Program-made: the position numbers and the translations under genes
Origin: Thiomonas sp. FB-Cd
GTDB lineage: Bacteria > Pseudomonadota > Gammaproteobacteria > Burkholderiales > Burkholderiaceae_C
Direction of reading: 5' to 3'
Assembly (NCBI RefSeq): GCF_000733775.1
Contig: NZ_JPOE01000002.1
Location: forward strand, 2,046,001-2,110,000
Length of the DNA stretch: 64,000 bases
In this document: one piece after another, positions 39,805 to 48,839 of the stretch
How the letters are laid out: the number at the start of each line of letters is the position of its first letter
Position numbering within the stretch: the stretch's first letter is position 1
Notes under the pieces: model-generated
What the model saw: only the letters and a program-made list of their open reading frames with translations
Told to the model about the DNA's origin: nothing
Database searches by the model: none

Positions 39805-39854
39805 CAGGAACTCCCACACGTCTCCTTCCCTTCAATGACTTCGTCAAGCCCGCG

Positions 39855-40190
39855 ATGAAAAAGCTGATATTTGCGATCTCGCTCCTGCTTGCTGCCGGCG
39901 CACAAGCCCAAACCGTCACCGGTGATGCGGCCGCTGGCAAAAGCAAAATCTTCATGTGTGAAGGTTGTCACAACGTTGGCGGCGGCTACAAGGCCTCCTT
40001 CCCAGATGTCTACTACGTCCCCATGCTCAACGGGCAAAGCGCCGGCTACATCGTGCAGGCTCTGCAGGACTACCGCAGCGGGGCGCGCCGCAATCCAACC
40101 ATGAAAGCTGTCGCCAGCTCACTGACCGACAAGGAAATGGCCGACATCGCCGCCTATTACGCCCTGCCGAAGGGCCAGAGCGCCAAGTGA
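39855..40190 (+). CDS. Periplasmic monohaem cytochrome c (class I)
   Basis: A 111-residue precursor with a signal peptide (MKKLIFAISLLLAAGAQAQ) and one haem site, CEGCH at residues 35-39. The likely sixth ligand is Met83 in RRNPTMKAVAS. The sequence resembles one half of a cytochrome c4 or the small cytochromes c that feed terminal oxidases. The second monohaem cytochrome follows after 11 bases, so they form one operon and may dock together as a two-haem unit. Electron partners unknown. Confidence 0.88.
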   Translation: MKKLIFAISLLLAAGAQAQTVTGDAAAGKSKIFMCEGCHNVGGGYKASFPDVYYVPMLNGQSAGYIVQALQDYRSGARRNPTMKAVASSLTDKEMADIAAYYALPKGQSAK

Positions 40191-40201
40191 GGAACGCATC
40201 C

Positions 40202-40567
40202 ATGAAACGACTGTTCGCACAACTGACCGCTGCTTCCCTGGTGGTCGCCTTCTCTGGCGCCGTGCATGCTGCCGATATCAAGAAGGGCGAAGACCTGGTC
40301 AATAAAGGCGGCTGCATCGCCTGCCACGGCGCCGGACTGGATAAGCCGATTGCCCCGAACTATCCCATCATTGCGGGCCAGTACGAGTCGTACTTGTTCC
40401 ATGCGCTTCAGCAATACCAAGCCAAGAGCCAGACCCCTTTGTATGGGCGCAACAACCCAATCATGGGTGGCATCGTGGGGCAATACAGCTCGCAAGATCT
40501 GCACGACATTGCCGCATATGTGGCCAGCCTGAAAGGCCCACTCTACATTCGCGACGAAATGCACTAA
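40202..40567 (+). CDS. Periplasmic monohaem cytochrome c, second of the pair
   Basis: A 121-residue precursor: signal peptide to about residue 23 (SLVVAFSGAVHA), haem motif CIACH at residues 38-42 and probable Met ligand at 88 (NNPIMGG). The QYESYLFHALQQYQ region parallels GYIVQALQDYRSG in the first cytochrome, so the two are paralogues. Start ATG at 40202; a weak GAGGAA lies upstream. A strong terminator at 40643 ends the operon. Confidence 0.88.
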   Translation: MKRLFAQLTAASLVVAFSGAVHAADIKKGEDLVNKGGCIACHGAGLDKPIAPNYPIIAGQYESYLFHALQQYQAKSQTPLYGRNNPIMGGIVGQYSSQDLHDIAAYVASLKGPLYIRDEMH

Positions 40568-40928
40568 CCAATCTCGGCTCGGATCCCCGGGGATTGACCG
40601 CCATTGAGGCGAATTTGTTGAGCTGAATCTGAATCCCGTGACACCCTGCAGGACCGCTCCTGCGGGGTTTTTTTATTGCGCCGACTCTCCACCGCGGTCC
40701 AGCGACGCGGCGCGCGACGAGCGCCCCGCGAAGCAAGCGTGAGGTGGACCGATTGCCGTCCGCACGCGCCGTCTTTGAGCGGCGCGCCCAGGACGACAAG
40801 GCGCAACGGGCGAGATCACACCAAATGGCGAAGGCTCGCGCCATGCGCCTGGCGCGCCCTCGCCCACCTCGTCATAATCGAGCCCTTGAGTCCGGTAGCG
40901 TGCCGGCTCGCTTTCAGGAGATGACTTA
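40568..40928. other. Intergenic stretch after the cytochrome operon
   Basis: 361 bases. It contains the terminator at 40643-40675. The rest shows no gene that I can support; the end carries CAGGAG, the ribosome-binding site of the tautomerase gene. Confidence 0.5.
40643..40675 (+). terminator. Rho-independent terminator of the cytochrome operon
   Basis: CCCTGCAGGA / TCCTGCGGGG, a 10-bp stem with loop CCGC and one G-U pair, followed by seven T residues. Strong canonical form. Confidence 0.93.
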
Positions 40929-41120
40929 ATGCCCGCGATCCGTATCGACATGTTTGAAGGCCGCAGCCCCGAGATCAAAAGGGAACTCGTGGAGAACATT
41001 ACCCAAGCGGTGGTCGACACCCTCAAGTGCTCACCCGAAGCCGTTGACATCATTCTCAACGAGGTCTCCCGCGCACACTGGGCTACGGGCGGCAAGCTAT
41101 GGAGCGATCGCCAAGGCTGA
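40929..41120 (+). CDS. 4-oxalocrotonate tautomerase family protein
   Basis: A 63-residue protein of the tautomerase superfamily. After Met removal the N-terminal residue is Pro (MPAIRIDMFEGRSPEIKR), the catalytic base of the family, and length fits the 4-OT subunit (about 62 aa, hexamer). The ATG follows CAGGAG at eight bases. No catabolic meta-cleavage genes are nearby, so its substrate cannot be predicted; many such genes in betaproteobacteria stand alone like this. Confidence 0.85.
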   Translation: MPAIRIDMFEGRSPEIKRELVENITQAVVDTLKCSPEAVDIILNEVSRAHWATGGKLWSDRQG

Positions 41121-41683
41121 GCCAGATCCGGCATGCAGCTTCGCACGCGCGCTCTCTGCGAAGCTGCATGCGTCCCCCGGGGGCGTGGCCACTGTCCGAT
41201 CACCCCTCTGATCGATTGGACCAAATCCTCCGAGCTGTAGCGACAACGCTCCTCGACACCGCGCGATCGGACGGGACGCAGGGGCCGCTCGCAGCCCCCT
41301 GCGGCATCCACTCGGCTCGACACGCCCGCCTGCCGTTGTGACCTTTTTGGCGCGACCATCTTGCTGAGTACAGGCTGCGACATCTTCGGAAAACCGTGAG
41401 CAAACCTGATCCAGCGGGCGCCACACCCGTCGAGCGTGTTGTGCTGCGTGCGCCCCGTATGGACAGCACGTCTGCCGTTTCCGCAAGCACAAGGCGTCGC
41501 TCGACCGCCAGATTGGATCATGCGCATGCCCGTCCACGTCGCATTGGCGCTCTTGCCTGGCCTGCTCCAATGCTCAGGCGGTCAAGGGACAATGCTCCGC
41601 GTATATGCTCTGTACACGTCGGGCGATAGCCGCCCCGTGCGAACCGCAACCTGCATTTCAACCGTCGAGGCGAGGAAAGTCCG
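41121..41683. other. Intergenic stretch with a strong hairpin
   Basis: 563 bases. A perfect 15-bp inverted repeat stands at 41131-41171. I can support no gene; several open frames of 70-150 codons on both strands lack motifs and overlap one another. The end holds GAGGAAAG, the ribosome-binding site of the next gene. Confidence 0.5.
41131..41171 (+). terminator. 15-bp hairpin after the tautomerase gene
   Basis: GCATGCAGCTTCGCA / TGCGAAGCTGCATGC with an 11-base loop, starting 10 bases after the stop codon. No T-run follows, so it may be a rho-dependent end or an mRNA-stabilising hairpin. Confidence 0.6.
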
Positions 41684-42175
41684 ATGCCAAACAAGCTCCT
41701 TCTGAGCCTATGCTCAACCCTTGTTGTTACGTCTGGCATGGCGCACGCGGCCGAGCCCATGGCCATCACGGTCAGCCGTCTGTCGATGGAAACAGCACTG
41801 AAGGCCGCCCAGAAAGCCATCCAAACCTGCCGCACAAAGGGCATCCAGGTTGGCGTGACTGTGGTGGATCGCAGCGGCCAGCCGCAGGTGATGCTCCGTG
41901 ACGTGCTCGCGCCGGACCTCACCGTGCGCGTGAGTGCACTCAAGGCTTACACCGCTGTGTCGTTCAACGCTCCAACCTCGGCATTGAAGGCGCAGGCGCA
42001 AAGCAGCTTGGCGCATGTGCCGGGTTTGCTCTTTTCAGCCGGCGCCGTGCCGATTGCCGCCGGTGGCACCCTTTACGGCGCCATCGGCGTGAGCGGTGCG
42101 CCGTCCGGCGACACCGACGAGGAATGTGCCAAAGCCGGGGCGGCGGCCATCGAGTCTGACTTGGACATGCAATGA
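41684..42175 (+). CDS. Exported HbpS/GlcG (DUF336) family protein
   Basis: A 163-residue protein with signal peptide (about 22 residues, ending AHA). The mature part is a DUF336/HbpS-GlcG domain: LSMETALKAAQKAIQTC, VGVTVVDRSGQPQVMLRD, and near the end GGTLYGAIGVSGAPSGDTDEECAKAG. HbpS of Streptomyces binds haem, and GlcG genes sit in glycolate operons; this copy lies next to the glyoxylate carboligase cluster, which fits the latter link. Actual activity unknown. Confidence 0.82.
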   Translation: MPNKLLLSLCSTLVVTSGMAHAAEPMAITVSRLSMETALKAAQKAIQTCRTKGIQVGVTVVDRSGQPQVMLRDVLAPDLTVRVSALKAYTAVSFNAPTSALKAQAQSSLAHVPGLLFSAGAVPIAAGGTLYGAIGVSGAPSGDTDEECAKAGAAAIESDLDMQ

Positions 42176-42342
42176 AAGCCGCCTCCTGCATCACATTACC
42201 CCCGTGCAGGGTTGTAATCCTTCGCCTTTCCCCCTATTTTTCGGCGCGTCGGTCCTGACTACAGTCTCGTGCAAGCCTTGCGGGCCGACCCGGCCCGCAA
42301 GCTGTGCCCCGTCGGGCACGGCCCAGATTCAGGAGATGACTC

Positions 42343-44097
42343 ATGCCCAAAATGTCCGCGGCCGAAGCCGCCGTCTGCATCCTCGAAAAAGAGGGTATCC
42401 ACCAAGCCTTCGGCGTGCCCGGTGCCGCAATCAATCCCTTTTACAACGCGCTGCGCAAGCGGGCGTCCATTGCGCATGTGCTGGCGCGCCACGTGGAGGC
42501 GGCATCGCACATGGCAGAGGGCTACACGCGGGCTGCCAGCGGCAATATTGGCGTGTGCATTGGCACGTCCGGGCCGGCGGGAACCGACATGATTACGGGT
42601 CTGTACTCGGCCAGCGCCGACTCCATCCCCATTTTGTGCATCACCGGCCAGGCGCCGCGTGCGCGGCTTTACAAGGAAGACTTCCAGGCGGTTGACATCG
42701 AGTCCATCGCCAAGCCCGTGACGAAAATGTCGGTGACGGTGCGCGAGCCGGCGCAGGTCCCGGGCGTGCTCCAACAGGCTTTTCACTTGATGCGGTCGGG
42801 CCGCCCGGGGCCAGTGCTGATCGATCTGCCATTCGATGTGCAGGTGGCGCAAATCGAGTTCGACCCCGACTTGTATGAGCCTTTGCCCGTGCACAAGCCG
42901 CGCGCCACACGCGCCCAAATCGAGCGGGCGCTGGACATGCTTGAGGCTTCCGAGCGGCCGCTGATCGTCGCCGGTGGCGGCATCATCAACGCCGATGCGT
43001 GCGATTTGCTCGTGGAGTTTGCCGAGATCACCGGCGTGCCGGTGGTACCCACGCTGATGGCTTGGGGCGTGATCCCTGACGAACACCCGCTGATGGCCGG
43101 CATGGTGGGCCTGCAGACCAGCCACCGGTACGGCAATGCCAGCATGCTCGCATCGGACTTCGTGCTCGGCATCGGCAACCGCTGGGCCAACCGCCACACC
43201 GGCTCGGTCGACGTCTACACCAAGGGCCGCAAGTTCGTGCACGTGGACATCGAGCCGACCCAAATCGGACGCGTGTTCATGCCTGACCTGGGTATCGCAT
43301 CCGACGCCCGGGCGGCGCTCGAACTGTTCGTGCAGATTGCTCGCGAACGCAAGGCCGCCAGCCGCCTGAGAGACCGCAACAGCTGGGCCGCGGAGTGTCT
43401 GCAGCGCAAGCAGACCATGCTGCGCAAGAGCGACTTCGACGATGTGCCGATCAAGCCGCAACGCGTCTATCAGGAGATGGTTGCTGCATTCGGTGACAAA
43501 GCGCGTTATGTGACGACGATCGGCCTGTCACAAATCGCTGCAGCCCAATTCCTCAAAGTGGGCCAACCGCGCAACTGGATCAACGCCGGCCAGGCCGGCC
43601 CGCTGGGCTGGACGTTGCCGGCCGCCCTGGGCGTGCGCGCAGCCGATCCCAAGAGCGAAATTGTCGCGCTCTCCGGCGATTACGATTTCCAGTTCCTGAT
43701 TGAGGAGCTCGCCGTGGGTGCGCAGTTCAAGCTGCCGTATATCCACATCGTCGTCAACAACGCCTACCTTGGCTTGATTCGTCAAAGCCAGCGCAATTTT
43801 GACATGGACTACTGCGTGCAGCTCTCTTTCGAAAACATCAATGCGCCCGAGCTCGACGGGTACGGCGTCGATCATGTGAAAGTTGCCGAGGGCTTGGGCT
43901 GCAAGGCCATTCGCGTGCGCGACCCGAGCAAGATCCAAGAGGCTATCGCCCAGGCGCGCGCCTGGATGGCCGAGTTTGCGGTGCCAGTGGTCGTGGAAGT
44001 GATTCTTGAGCGTGTCACCAATATCGCGATGGGCACCGAAATCGACAATGTCACCGAGTTCGAGCCGATTCTCGACCTAACCCCAGTGGAGGCCTGA
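42343..44097 (+). CDS. gcl: Glyoxylate carboligase
   Basis: A 584-residue ThDP- and FAD-dependent enzyme that joins two glyoxylate molecules into tartronate semialdehyde with loss of CO2. The N-terminal domain has [12 protein letters not shown], where the usual catalytic Glu of ThDP enzymes is replaced by Val, a hallmark of Gcl. The PP domain has [17 protein letters not shown] and [10 protein letters not shown] (ThDP/Mg binding). Length is close to E. coli Gcl (593 aa). Strong ribosome-binding site CAGGAG. First of the operon gcl-hyi-glxR-kinase. Confidence 0.96.
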   Translation: MPKMSAAEAAVCILEKEGIHQAFGVPGAAINPFYNALRKRASIAHVLARHVEAASHMAEGYTRAASGNIGVCIGTSGPAGTDMITGLYSASADSIPILCITGQAPRARLYKEDFQAVDIESIAKPVTKMSVTVREPAQVPGVLQQAFHLMRSGRPGPVLIDLPFDVQVAQIEFDPDLYEPLPVHKPRATRAQIERALDMLEASERPLIVAGGGIINADACDLLVEFAEITGVPVVPTLMAWGVIPDEHPLMAGMVGLQTSHRYGNASMLASDFVLGIGNRWANRHTGSVDVYTKGRKFVHVDIEPTQIGRVFMPDLGIASDARAALELFVQIARERKAASRLRDRNSWAAECLQRKQTMLRKSDFDDVPIKPQRVYQEMVAAFGDKARYVTTIGLSQIAAAQFLKVGQPRNWINAGQAGPLGWTLPAALGVRAADPKSEIVALSGDYDFQFLIEELAVGAQFKLPYIHIVVNNAYLGLIRQSQRNFDMDYCVQLSFENINAPELDGYGVDHVKVAEGLGCKAIRVRDPSKIQEAIAQARAWMAEFAVPVVVEVILERVTNIAMGTEIDNVTEFEPILDLTPVEA

Positions 44098-44101
44098 AGC
44101 C

Positions 44102-44875
44102 ATGCCCAAGTTCGCAGCCAACCTCACCATGCTCTACACGGAGCTGCCGTTTCTCGATCGCTTCGCCGCGGCTTCGCAGGGCGGCTTCAAGGCCGTGGAA
44201 TTCCTGTTTCCCTATGCTTACACGGTCGAACACATCCGCGACAAGGCACTCGCCGCCGGCGTGCAGATCGTGCTGCACAACCTGCCAGCGGGTGACTGGG
44301 ACGCAGGCGAGCGCGGCATTGCCTGTTTACCCGACCGCGTCAGTGAATTTCGCGAAGGCGTGGGCCGTGCGATTGAGTATGCCACGGCACTGGGGGTGCC
44401 TCAGCTCAATTGCCTGGCGGGCAAAGCACCGGCCGGCGCCGACCCGCAGCATCTGCACAACACGCTGGTGGCCAACCTGCAATACGCCGCGCGTGAACTG
44501 CAGCGACACGGCATCAAGCTCCTGATCGAGCCGATCAACATCCACGACATCCCCGGTTTTTTCCTCAACCGCTCAGCGCAAGCGCTCGCCGTCATGGACG
44601 ACGTCGGCAGCCCGAATCTCTACCTCCAATACGACATCTATCACATGCAGCGCATGGAGGGCGAACTGGCCGCGACGATGGAAAAAAACCTTCCGCGCAT
44701 TGCCCACATTCAGCTGGCCGACAACCCGGGACGCAATGAACCGGGCACGGGCGAAATCAATTATCGCTTCCTGTTCCAGCACATCGACCGCATTGGCTAT
44801 CAAGGCTGGATCGGCTGCGAATACAAGCCCAAAACCACGACCACAGCCGGACTGGGCTGGCTGGCTGCACCTTGA
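44102..44875 (+). CDS. hyi: Hydroxypyruvate isomerase
   Basis: A 257-residue TIM-barrel protein (xylose isomerase-like fold) interconverting tartronate semialdehyde and hydroxypyruvate. It begins MPKFAANLTMLYTELPFLDR; metal-site regions appear as LIEPINIHDIPGFFLN (Glu), YLQYDIYHMQ (Asp, His) and GCEYKPK (Glu). Length agrees with E. coli Hyi (258 aa). It starts 4 bases after gcl, whose end supplies GGAGG. Confidence 0.94.
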   Translation: MPKFAANLTMLYTELPFLDRFAAASQGGFKAVEFLFPYAYTVEHIRDKALAAGVQIVLHNLPAGDWDAGERGIACLPDRVSEFREGVGRAIEYATALGVPQLNCLAGKAPAGADPQHLHNTLVANLQYAARELQRHGIKLLIEPINIHDIPGFFLNRSAQALAVMDDVGSPNLYLQYDIYHMQRMEGELAATMEKNLPRIAHIQLADNPGRNEPGTGEINYRFLFQHIDRIGYQGWIGCEYKPKTTTTAGLGWLAAP

Positions 44876-44904
44876 ACAGCGACACGACACATACGGAGAT
44901 CGAC

Positions 44905-45795
44905 ATGGCAACTCTCGGATTTATCGGCCTGGGCATCATGGGCGCACCAATGGCAGGGCATCTGCTCGCCGCGGGCCACCAACTCTACGTCAACACGCGC
45001 GGCAAGGTGCCTCAGGCGTTGCTCGATGCGGGCGCGAATCCCTGCGCGAACAACACCGAAGTCGCGCAGAAGGCCGACATCATTTTCATCATGGTGCCCG
45101 ACACGCCCGACGTGCAAAAGGTACTGTTTGCTGAGGATGGCGTGGCCAAAGGCTTGAGCACGGGCAAGATCGTGGTGGACATGAGCTCGATCGCGCCGAT
45201 GGAGACGAAAGAATTTGCCAAGCAGATTAACGCCGTGGGCTGCGCATATCTGGACGCACCCGTTTCAGGCGGTGAGGTAGGCGCCAAGGCTGCCACGCTC
45301 ACCATCATGGTGGGCGGCCAGCAAGAGATCTTTGAGAAGGTGCTGCCGCTGTTCCAGCTCATGGGCAAAAACGTCACCCTGGTGGGCGGCAACGGCGACG
45401 GGCAGACTTGCAAGGTCGCCAATCAGATCATCGTCGCGCTCAACATTCAGGCCGTGGCCGAAGCCCTGCTTTTTGCAAGCCGCGCCGGTGCCGATCCGGC
45501 CAAGGTGCGCCAGGCACTGATGGGTGGCTTCGCGTCGTCGCGCATTCTTGAGGTACATGGCGAGCGTATGGTCAAACGGACCTTCCAGCCCGGCTTTCGA
45601 ATCAACCTGCACCAAAAGGACCTGAACCTGGCGCTCGCTGGTGCCAAGCAACTCGGGCTTTCGCTGCCCAACACCGCCATCGCGCAACAATTGTTCTCGG
45701 CCTGCGCTGCCCACGGCATGGACGGGCTGGACCACTCCGCCTTGTGCCGCGCGATTGAGATGATGGGCAACCACACAATCGCTCCTGACGCTTGA
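44905..45795 (+). CDS. glxR: 2-hydroxy-3-oxopropionate (tartronate semialdehyde) reductase
   Basis: A 296-residue beta-hydroxyacid dehydrogenase reducing tartronate semialdehyde to D-glycerate with NAD(P)H. Rossmann motif GFIGLGIMGAPMAGHL at the N-terminus, substrate loop DAPVSGGEVGAKAATL, and catalytic Lys in CKVANQIIV. The ATG at 44905 has CGGAG upstream; an earlier start overlapping hyi is open but unlikely. Length matches E. coli GlxR (292 aa). Confidence 0.94.
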   Translation: MATLGFIGLGIMGAPMAGHLLAAGHQLYVNTRGKVPQALLDAGANPCANNTEVAQKADIIFIMVPDTPDVQKVLFAEDGVAKGLSTGKIVVDMSSIAPMETKEFAKQINAVGCAYLDAPVSGGEVGAKAATLTIMVGGQQEIFEKVLPLFQLMGKNVTLVGGNGDGQTCKVANQIIVALNIQAVAEALLFASRAGADPAKVRQALMGGFASSRILEVHGERMVKRTFQPGFRINLHQKDLNLALAGAKQLGLSLPNTAIAQQLFSACAAHGMDGLDHSALCRAIEMMGNHTIAPDA

Positions 45796-45932
45796 CTGGT
45801 GGTTCATTGGCCATGGAAATGCCACGATTAGCCGAGGTGCGAATCTCCGCGACTTGACTCCATGGGCGGACTGCACGCGTTGCAAGCTGCAGACTTGCCC
45901 CCTTGCAATGGTGGATCCCCACGTTTTCGACC

Positions 45933-47240
45933 ATGTCCCTGCCCAATCCCTCCACCGAGCCTGTTCGCTTTCTCCGCGCCCTGTTCGACGTGGCCGTCGC
46001 GCGCGCTCAGCCACGACAGGCCATGGCCTCGGTCCTGCCCCCGCCCCCCAAGGGCCGTACGCTTGTTCTGGGTGCCGGCAAGGCTGGGGGTGCGATGGCT
46101 GCAGCTTTGGATGCGCTCTGGCCGGAGCATGCGCCGCTGTCGGGGCTCGTTGTGACGCGCTACGGCTATGCACCTCCGGAACTGCGCGCACAAGGTGGGC
46201 GCATCGAGGTCGTGGAAGCCGCACATCCGGTGCCCGACGCCGCCGGCGAAGCGGCTGCAGCCCGCATGCTCGAATTGACCCGCTCCCTGACTCCGGACGA
46301 CCTGGTGATTGCCCTGATATCCGGCGGCGGCTCGGCGCTTCTGGCGCTGCCAGCGGCAGGCCTGAGTCTGGCGGACAAACAGGCGATCAACCGCGCGCTT
46401 TTGCTCAGCGGCGCCACCATTACCGAAATGAACTGCGTGCGCAAGCATCTGTCCGCCATCAAAGGTGGACGCCTGGCCGCGGCCTGCGCCCCGGCGCCGG
46501 TGCTCAGCCTGTTGATTTCTGACGTGCCCGGCGACGACCCTGCCGTCATCGCCAGTGGGCCCACCGTGCCCGATCCCACCACCTGCGCGGATGCACTGGT
46601 CGTCCTAGACCGCTATGCGATCGACGTACCCCCGGGGATTCGGGAACGACTGCAGGCCGGCGAACTGGAGACGCCCAAGCCGGACGACGCAGGGTTCGCC
46701 CATAACCGGGTGGAGATCATTGCCACCCCTGAGCAGATGCTGCAGGCGGCGGCCGCGGCCTGCAGGGAAATGGGCATTGGAGCGTACGTCCTGGCCGATG
46801 ACGTCGAGGGAGAGTCGCGCGACGTTGCACTGGTGCACGCGGCGCTGGCGCGGCACGTGGCACGCACTGGCCAGCCCTTCGCCAAACCATGCGTGATCCT
46901 CTCTGGCGGGGAAACCACCGTCACTGTGCCCAAGGGCACCACGCCTGGCCGTGGCGGGCGCGGCAGTGAGTTTTTGCTGGCACTCGCACTCAGCCTCAAA
47001 GGCCAGACCGGGGTTTGGGCACTGGCTGGCGACACCGATGGAATCGATGGCAGCGAGAACAATGCCGGCGCCTGGATCACGCCCGATACGCTGCACCGCG
47101 CCGCAATCGCGGGTGTCAAAGCGCGCGTCATGCTTGAAGCGCATGACGCTTACGCATTCTTCGAGGCCTGTGGGAACTTGCTCGTGACGGGGCCAACCTA
47201 TACGAATGTGAACGATTTTCGAGCCATTCTGGTGCAATAA
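45933..47240 (+). CDS. Glycerate 2-kinase (MOFRL family)
   Basis: A 435-residue enzyme phosphorylating D-glycerate to 2-phosphoglycerate. The N-terminal DUF4147 domain has VLGAGKAGGAMAAAL and ALISGGGSALLALPAAGL, with NCVRKHLSAIKGG; the C-terminal MOFRL domain has GETTVTVPKG, GGRGSEFLLALAL and WALAGDTDGIDG. It is the GckA/TtuD type, not the GlxK/GarK type of E. coli. Start at 45933 (MSLPNPSTEP) is preferred; an upstream ATG would add 10 residues. Completes the glyoxylate-to-glycolysis route. Confidence 0.92.
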   Translation: MSLPNPSTEPVRFLRALFDVAVARAQPRQAMASVLPPPPKGRTLVLGAGKAGGAMAAALDALWPEHAPLSGLVVTRYGYAPPELRAQGGRIEVVEAAHPVPDAAGEAAAARMLELTRSLTPDDLVIALISGGGSALLALPAAGLSLADKQAINRALLLSGATITEMNCVRKHLSAIKGGRLAAACAPAPVLSLLISDVPGDDPAVIASGPTVPDPTTCADALVVLDRYAIDVPPGIRERLQAGELETPKPDDAGFAHNRVEIIATPEQMLQAAAAACREMGIGAYVLADDVEGESRDVALVHAALARHVARTGQPFAKPCVILSGGETTVTVPKGTTPGRGGRGSEFLLALALSLKGQTGVWALAGDTDGIDGSENNAGAWITPDTLHRAAIAGVKARVMLEAHDAYAFFEACGNLLVTGPTYTNVNDFRAILVQ

Positions 47241-47477
47241 GCCATCCTGTGTCCACCGCGCCGCTCGCTCGGTTTGTCGCAAGCGACGACCGATCGCCGA
47301 CGTGAGCATCCCTGCGCAGTCGCATGGCTATCGTCCTGGAATCAAGGGTCGTGTCATGAGCCTGCACGATGCGGGCCGGGGAGTTTCCGCATGGCGGGTT
47401 GCGGGCGTAGCCTCTGGCGTACCTGCAGTCCGATATGCTTCCTGTTTGCACCGTCACCTAGGCTCAGGAGCCAATGC

Positions 47478-48692
47478 ATGACCCCGACTTACCGTATCGG
47501 CACTCCGCTCACCGCTTCTGCCCTGCGCGTCATGCTGCTCGGCGCCGGTGAATTGGGCAAGGAGGTCATCATCGCCTTGCAGCGTCTGGGCGTTGAGGTG
47601 ATCGCGGTGGACCGCTATCCGAACGCCCCCGGGCATCAAGTCGCGCACCGCGCCCATGTCATCAACATGGCTGACCCACAGGCCTTGCGATCGTTGATCG
47701 AGGCGGAGCGGCCCCATTTGATCGTGCCTGAAATTGAAGCCATCGCCACTGACGCGCTGGCGGCGATCGAGGCCGAGGGCCTGGCGGAAGTCATCCCCAC
47801 AGCGCGCGCTGCGCAACTGACCATGAACCGTGAAGGGATACGGCGACTGGCTGCCGAGGAACTCGGTCTTGCCACATCTGCATATGCCTTCGCCGATTCG
47901 CTGGAAGCCCTGCAATCCGCGATCGATCACGGCATCGGATACCCCTGTGTCGTCAAGCCGGTGATGTCGTCGTCAGGCAAGGGGCAATCCGTCATTCAGG
48001 GCGCGGGCGACGTGACGGCGGCTTGGAACCACGCGATGACCGGTAGCCGCATCAACTATGGTCGCGTCATTGTCGAGGGATTCATTCGCTTTGATTATGA
48101 GATCACACTTCTGACCGTGCGCGCCGTGGATCCGAGCACGGGCAAAGTCGCCACATTCTATTGCGAGCCCATTGGCCATGTGCAGGTGCACGGTGACTAC
48201 GTCGAGTCCTGGCAACCGCAGCCGATGTCGACCTTGGCCCTCGAGCGCGCGCGGGACATTGCCCATCGCGTGACGGCGGCTCTGGGTGGACGCGGCATTT
48301 TCGGTGTCGAACTGTTCGTAAGGGGTGATTCGGTATGGTTCTCGGAAGTCAGCCCCCGTCCTCACGATACGGGTCTGGTCACGCTGTGTTCGCAGCGCCA
48401 GTCGGAGTTTGAACTGCATGCGCGCGCGATCCTTGGCCTGCCAGTTGACACAACGCTTCGAGAGCCCGGGGCCTCCGCCGTGATCTACGGGGGCCTGGAT
48501 GGTCGGGCCATCGCCTTCGAGGGAGTGGCCGAGGCTCTGGCCATCCCACGCTCGGATCTGCGACTCTTCGGCAAACCTGAAAGCTTCGTCAAGCGACGCA
48601 TGGGCGTAGCACTCGCAGCCGGCGCAAGCGTTGAGCAGGCCCGCGAGCGTGCGAAACAGGCTGCGGCCTGCGTCCGACCGGTCAGCGGCTAA
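47478..48692 (+). CDS. purT: Formate-dependent phosphoribosylglycinamide formyltransferase
   Basis: A 404-residue ATP-grasp enzyme that makes formyl-GAR from GAR, formate and ATP in purine synthesis. N-terminal block [23 protein letters not shown]-grasp region [17 protein letters not shown], then [11 protein letters not shown] and [16 protein letters not shown]. The ATG at 47478 follows CAGGAG. E. coli PurT has 392 residues. It may be independent of the glyoxylate operon (237-base gap). It uses formate instead of formyl-THF. Confidence 0.95.
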   Translation: MTPTYRIGTPLTASALRVMLLGAGELGKEVIIALQRLGVEVIAVDRYPNAPGHQVAHRAHVINMADPQALRSLIEAERPHLIVPEIEAIATDALAAIEAEGLAEVIPTARAAQLTMNREGIRRLAAEELGLATSAYAFADSLEALQSAIDHGIGYPCVVKPVMSSSGKGQSVIQGAGDVTAAWNHAMTGSRINYGRVIVEGFIRFDYEITLLTVRAVDPSTGKVATFYCEPIGHVQVHGDYVESWQPQPMSTLALERARDIAHRVTAALGGRGIFGVELFVRGDSVWFSEVSPRPHDTGLVTLCSQRQSEFELHARAILGLPVDTTLREPGASAVIYGGLDGRAIAFEGVAEALAIPRSDLRLFGKPESFVKRRMGVALAAGASVEQARERAKQAAACVRPVSG

Positions 48693-48831
48693 GCTTCGCA
48701 GGGCAATTGAACACATGCACGCGCATTCCCCTTCCTGGCCCGGCCCGACGCACAGCGTCGCTCAGGCGAAGCCGTCCGGGCAGGAGGGGGTCAAGCGGGC
48801 GGGTTTCGCTTGTTGTTCCTTGCGAGGCTGG

Positions 48832-48839
48832 ATAAAATA
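48832..48839. repeat. Target duplication, left (ATAAAATA)
   Basis: ATAAAATA directly before the left inverted repeat of the IS1595-family element. The identical 8 bases follow the right repeat at 49909-49916. An 8-bp duplication is usual for IS1595. Confidence 0.9.

Larger units (their letters stand above)
39281..39854. other. Intergenic stretch with one long hairpin
   Basis: 574 bases, no supported gene. At 39634-39664 a 14-bp stem (GCAACGGGGCCGGG / CCCGGTCCCGTTGC, one G-U pair, 3-base loop) stands out. The last 60 bases hold the cytochrome promoter. Open frames on both strands lack motifs. Confidence 0.5.

Noticed and set aside
48693..48831. Attempt to define the left end of the intact tnpB element
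   Set aside because: GC-rich sequence with weak inverted repeats is present, but no second full copy is available here to fix the boundary.
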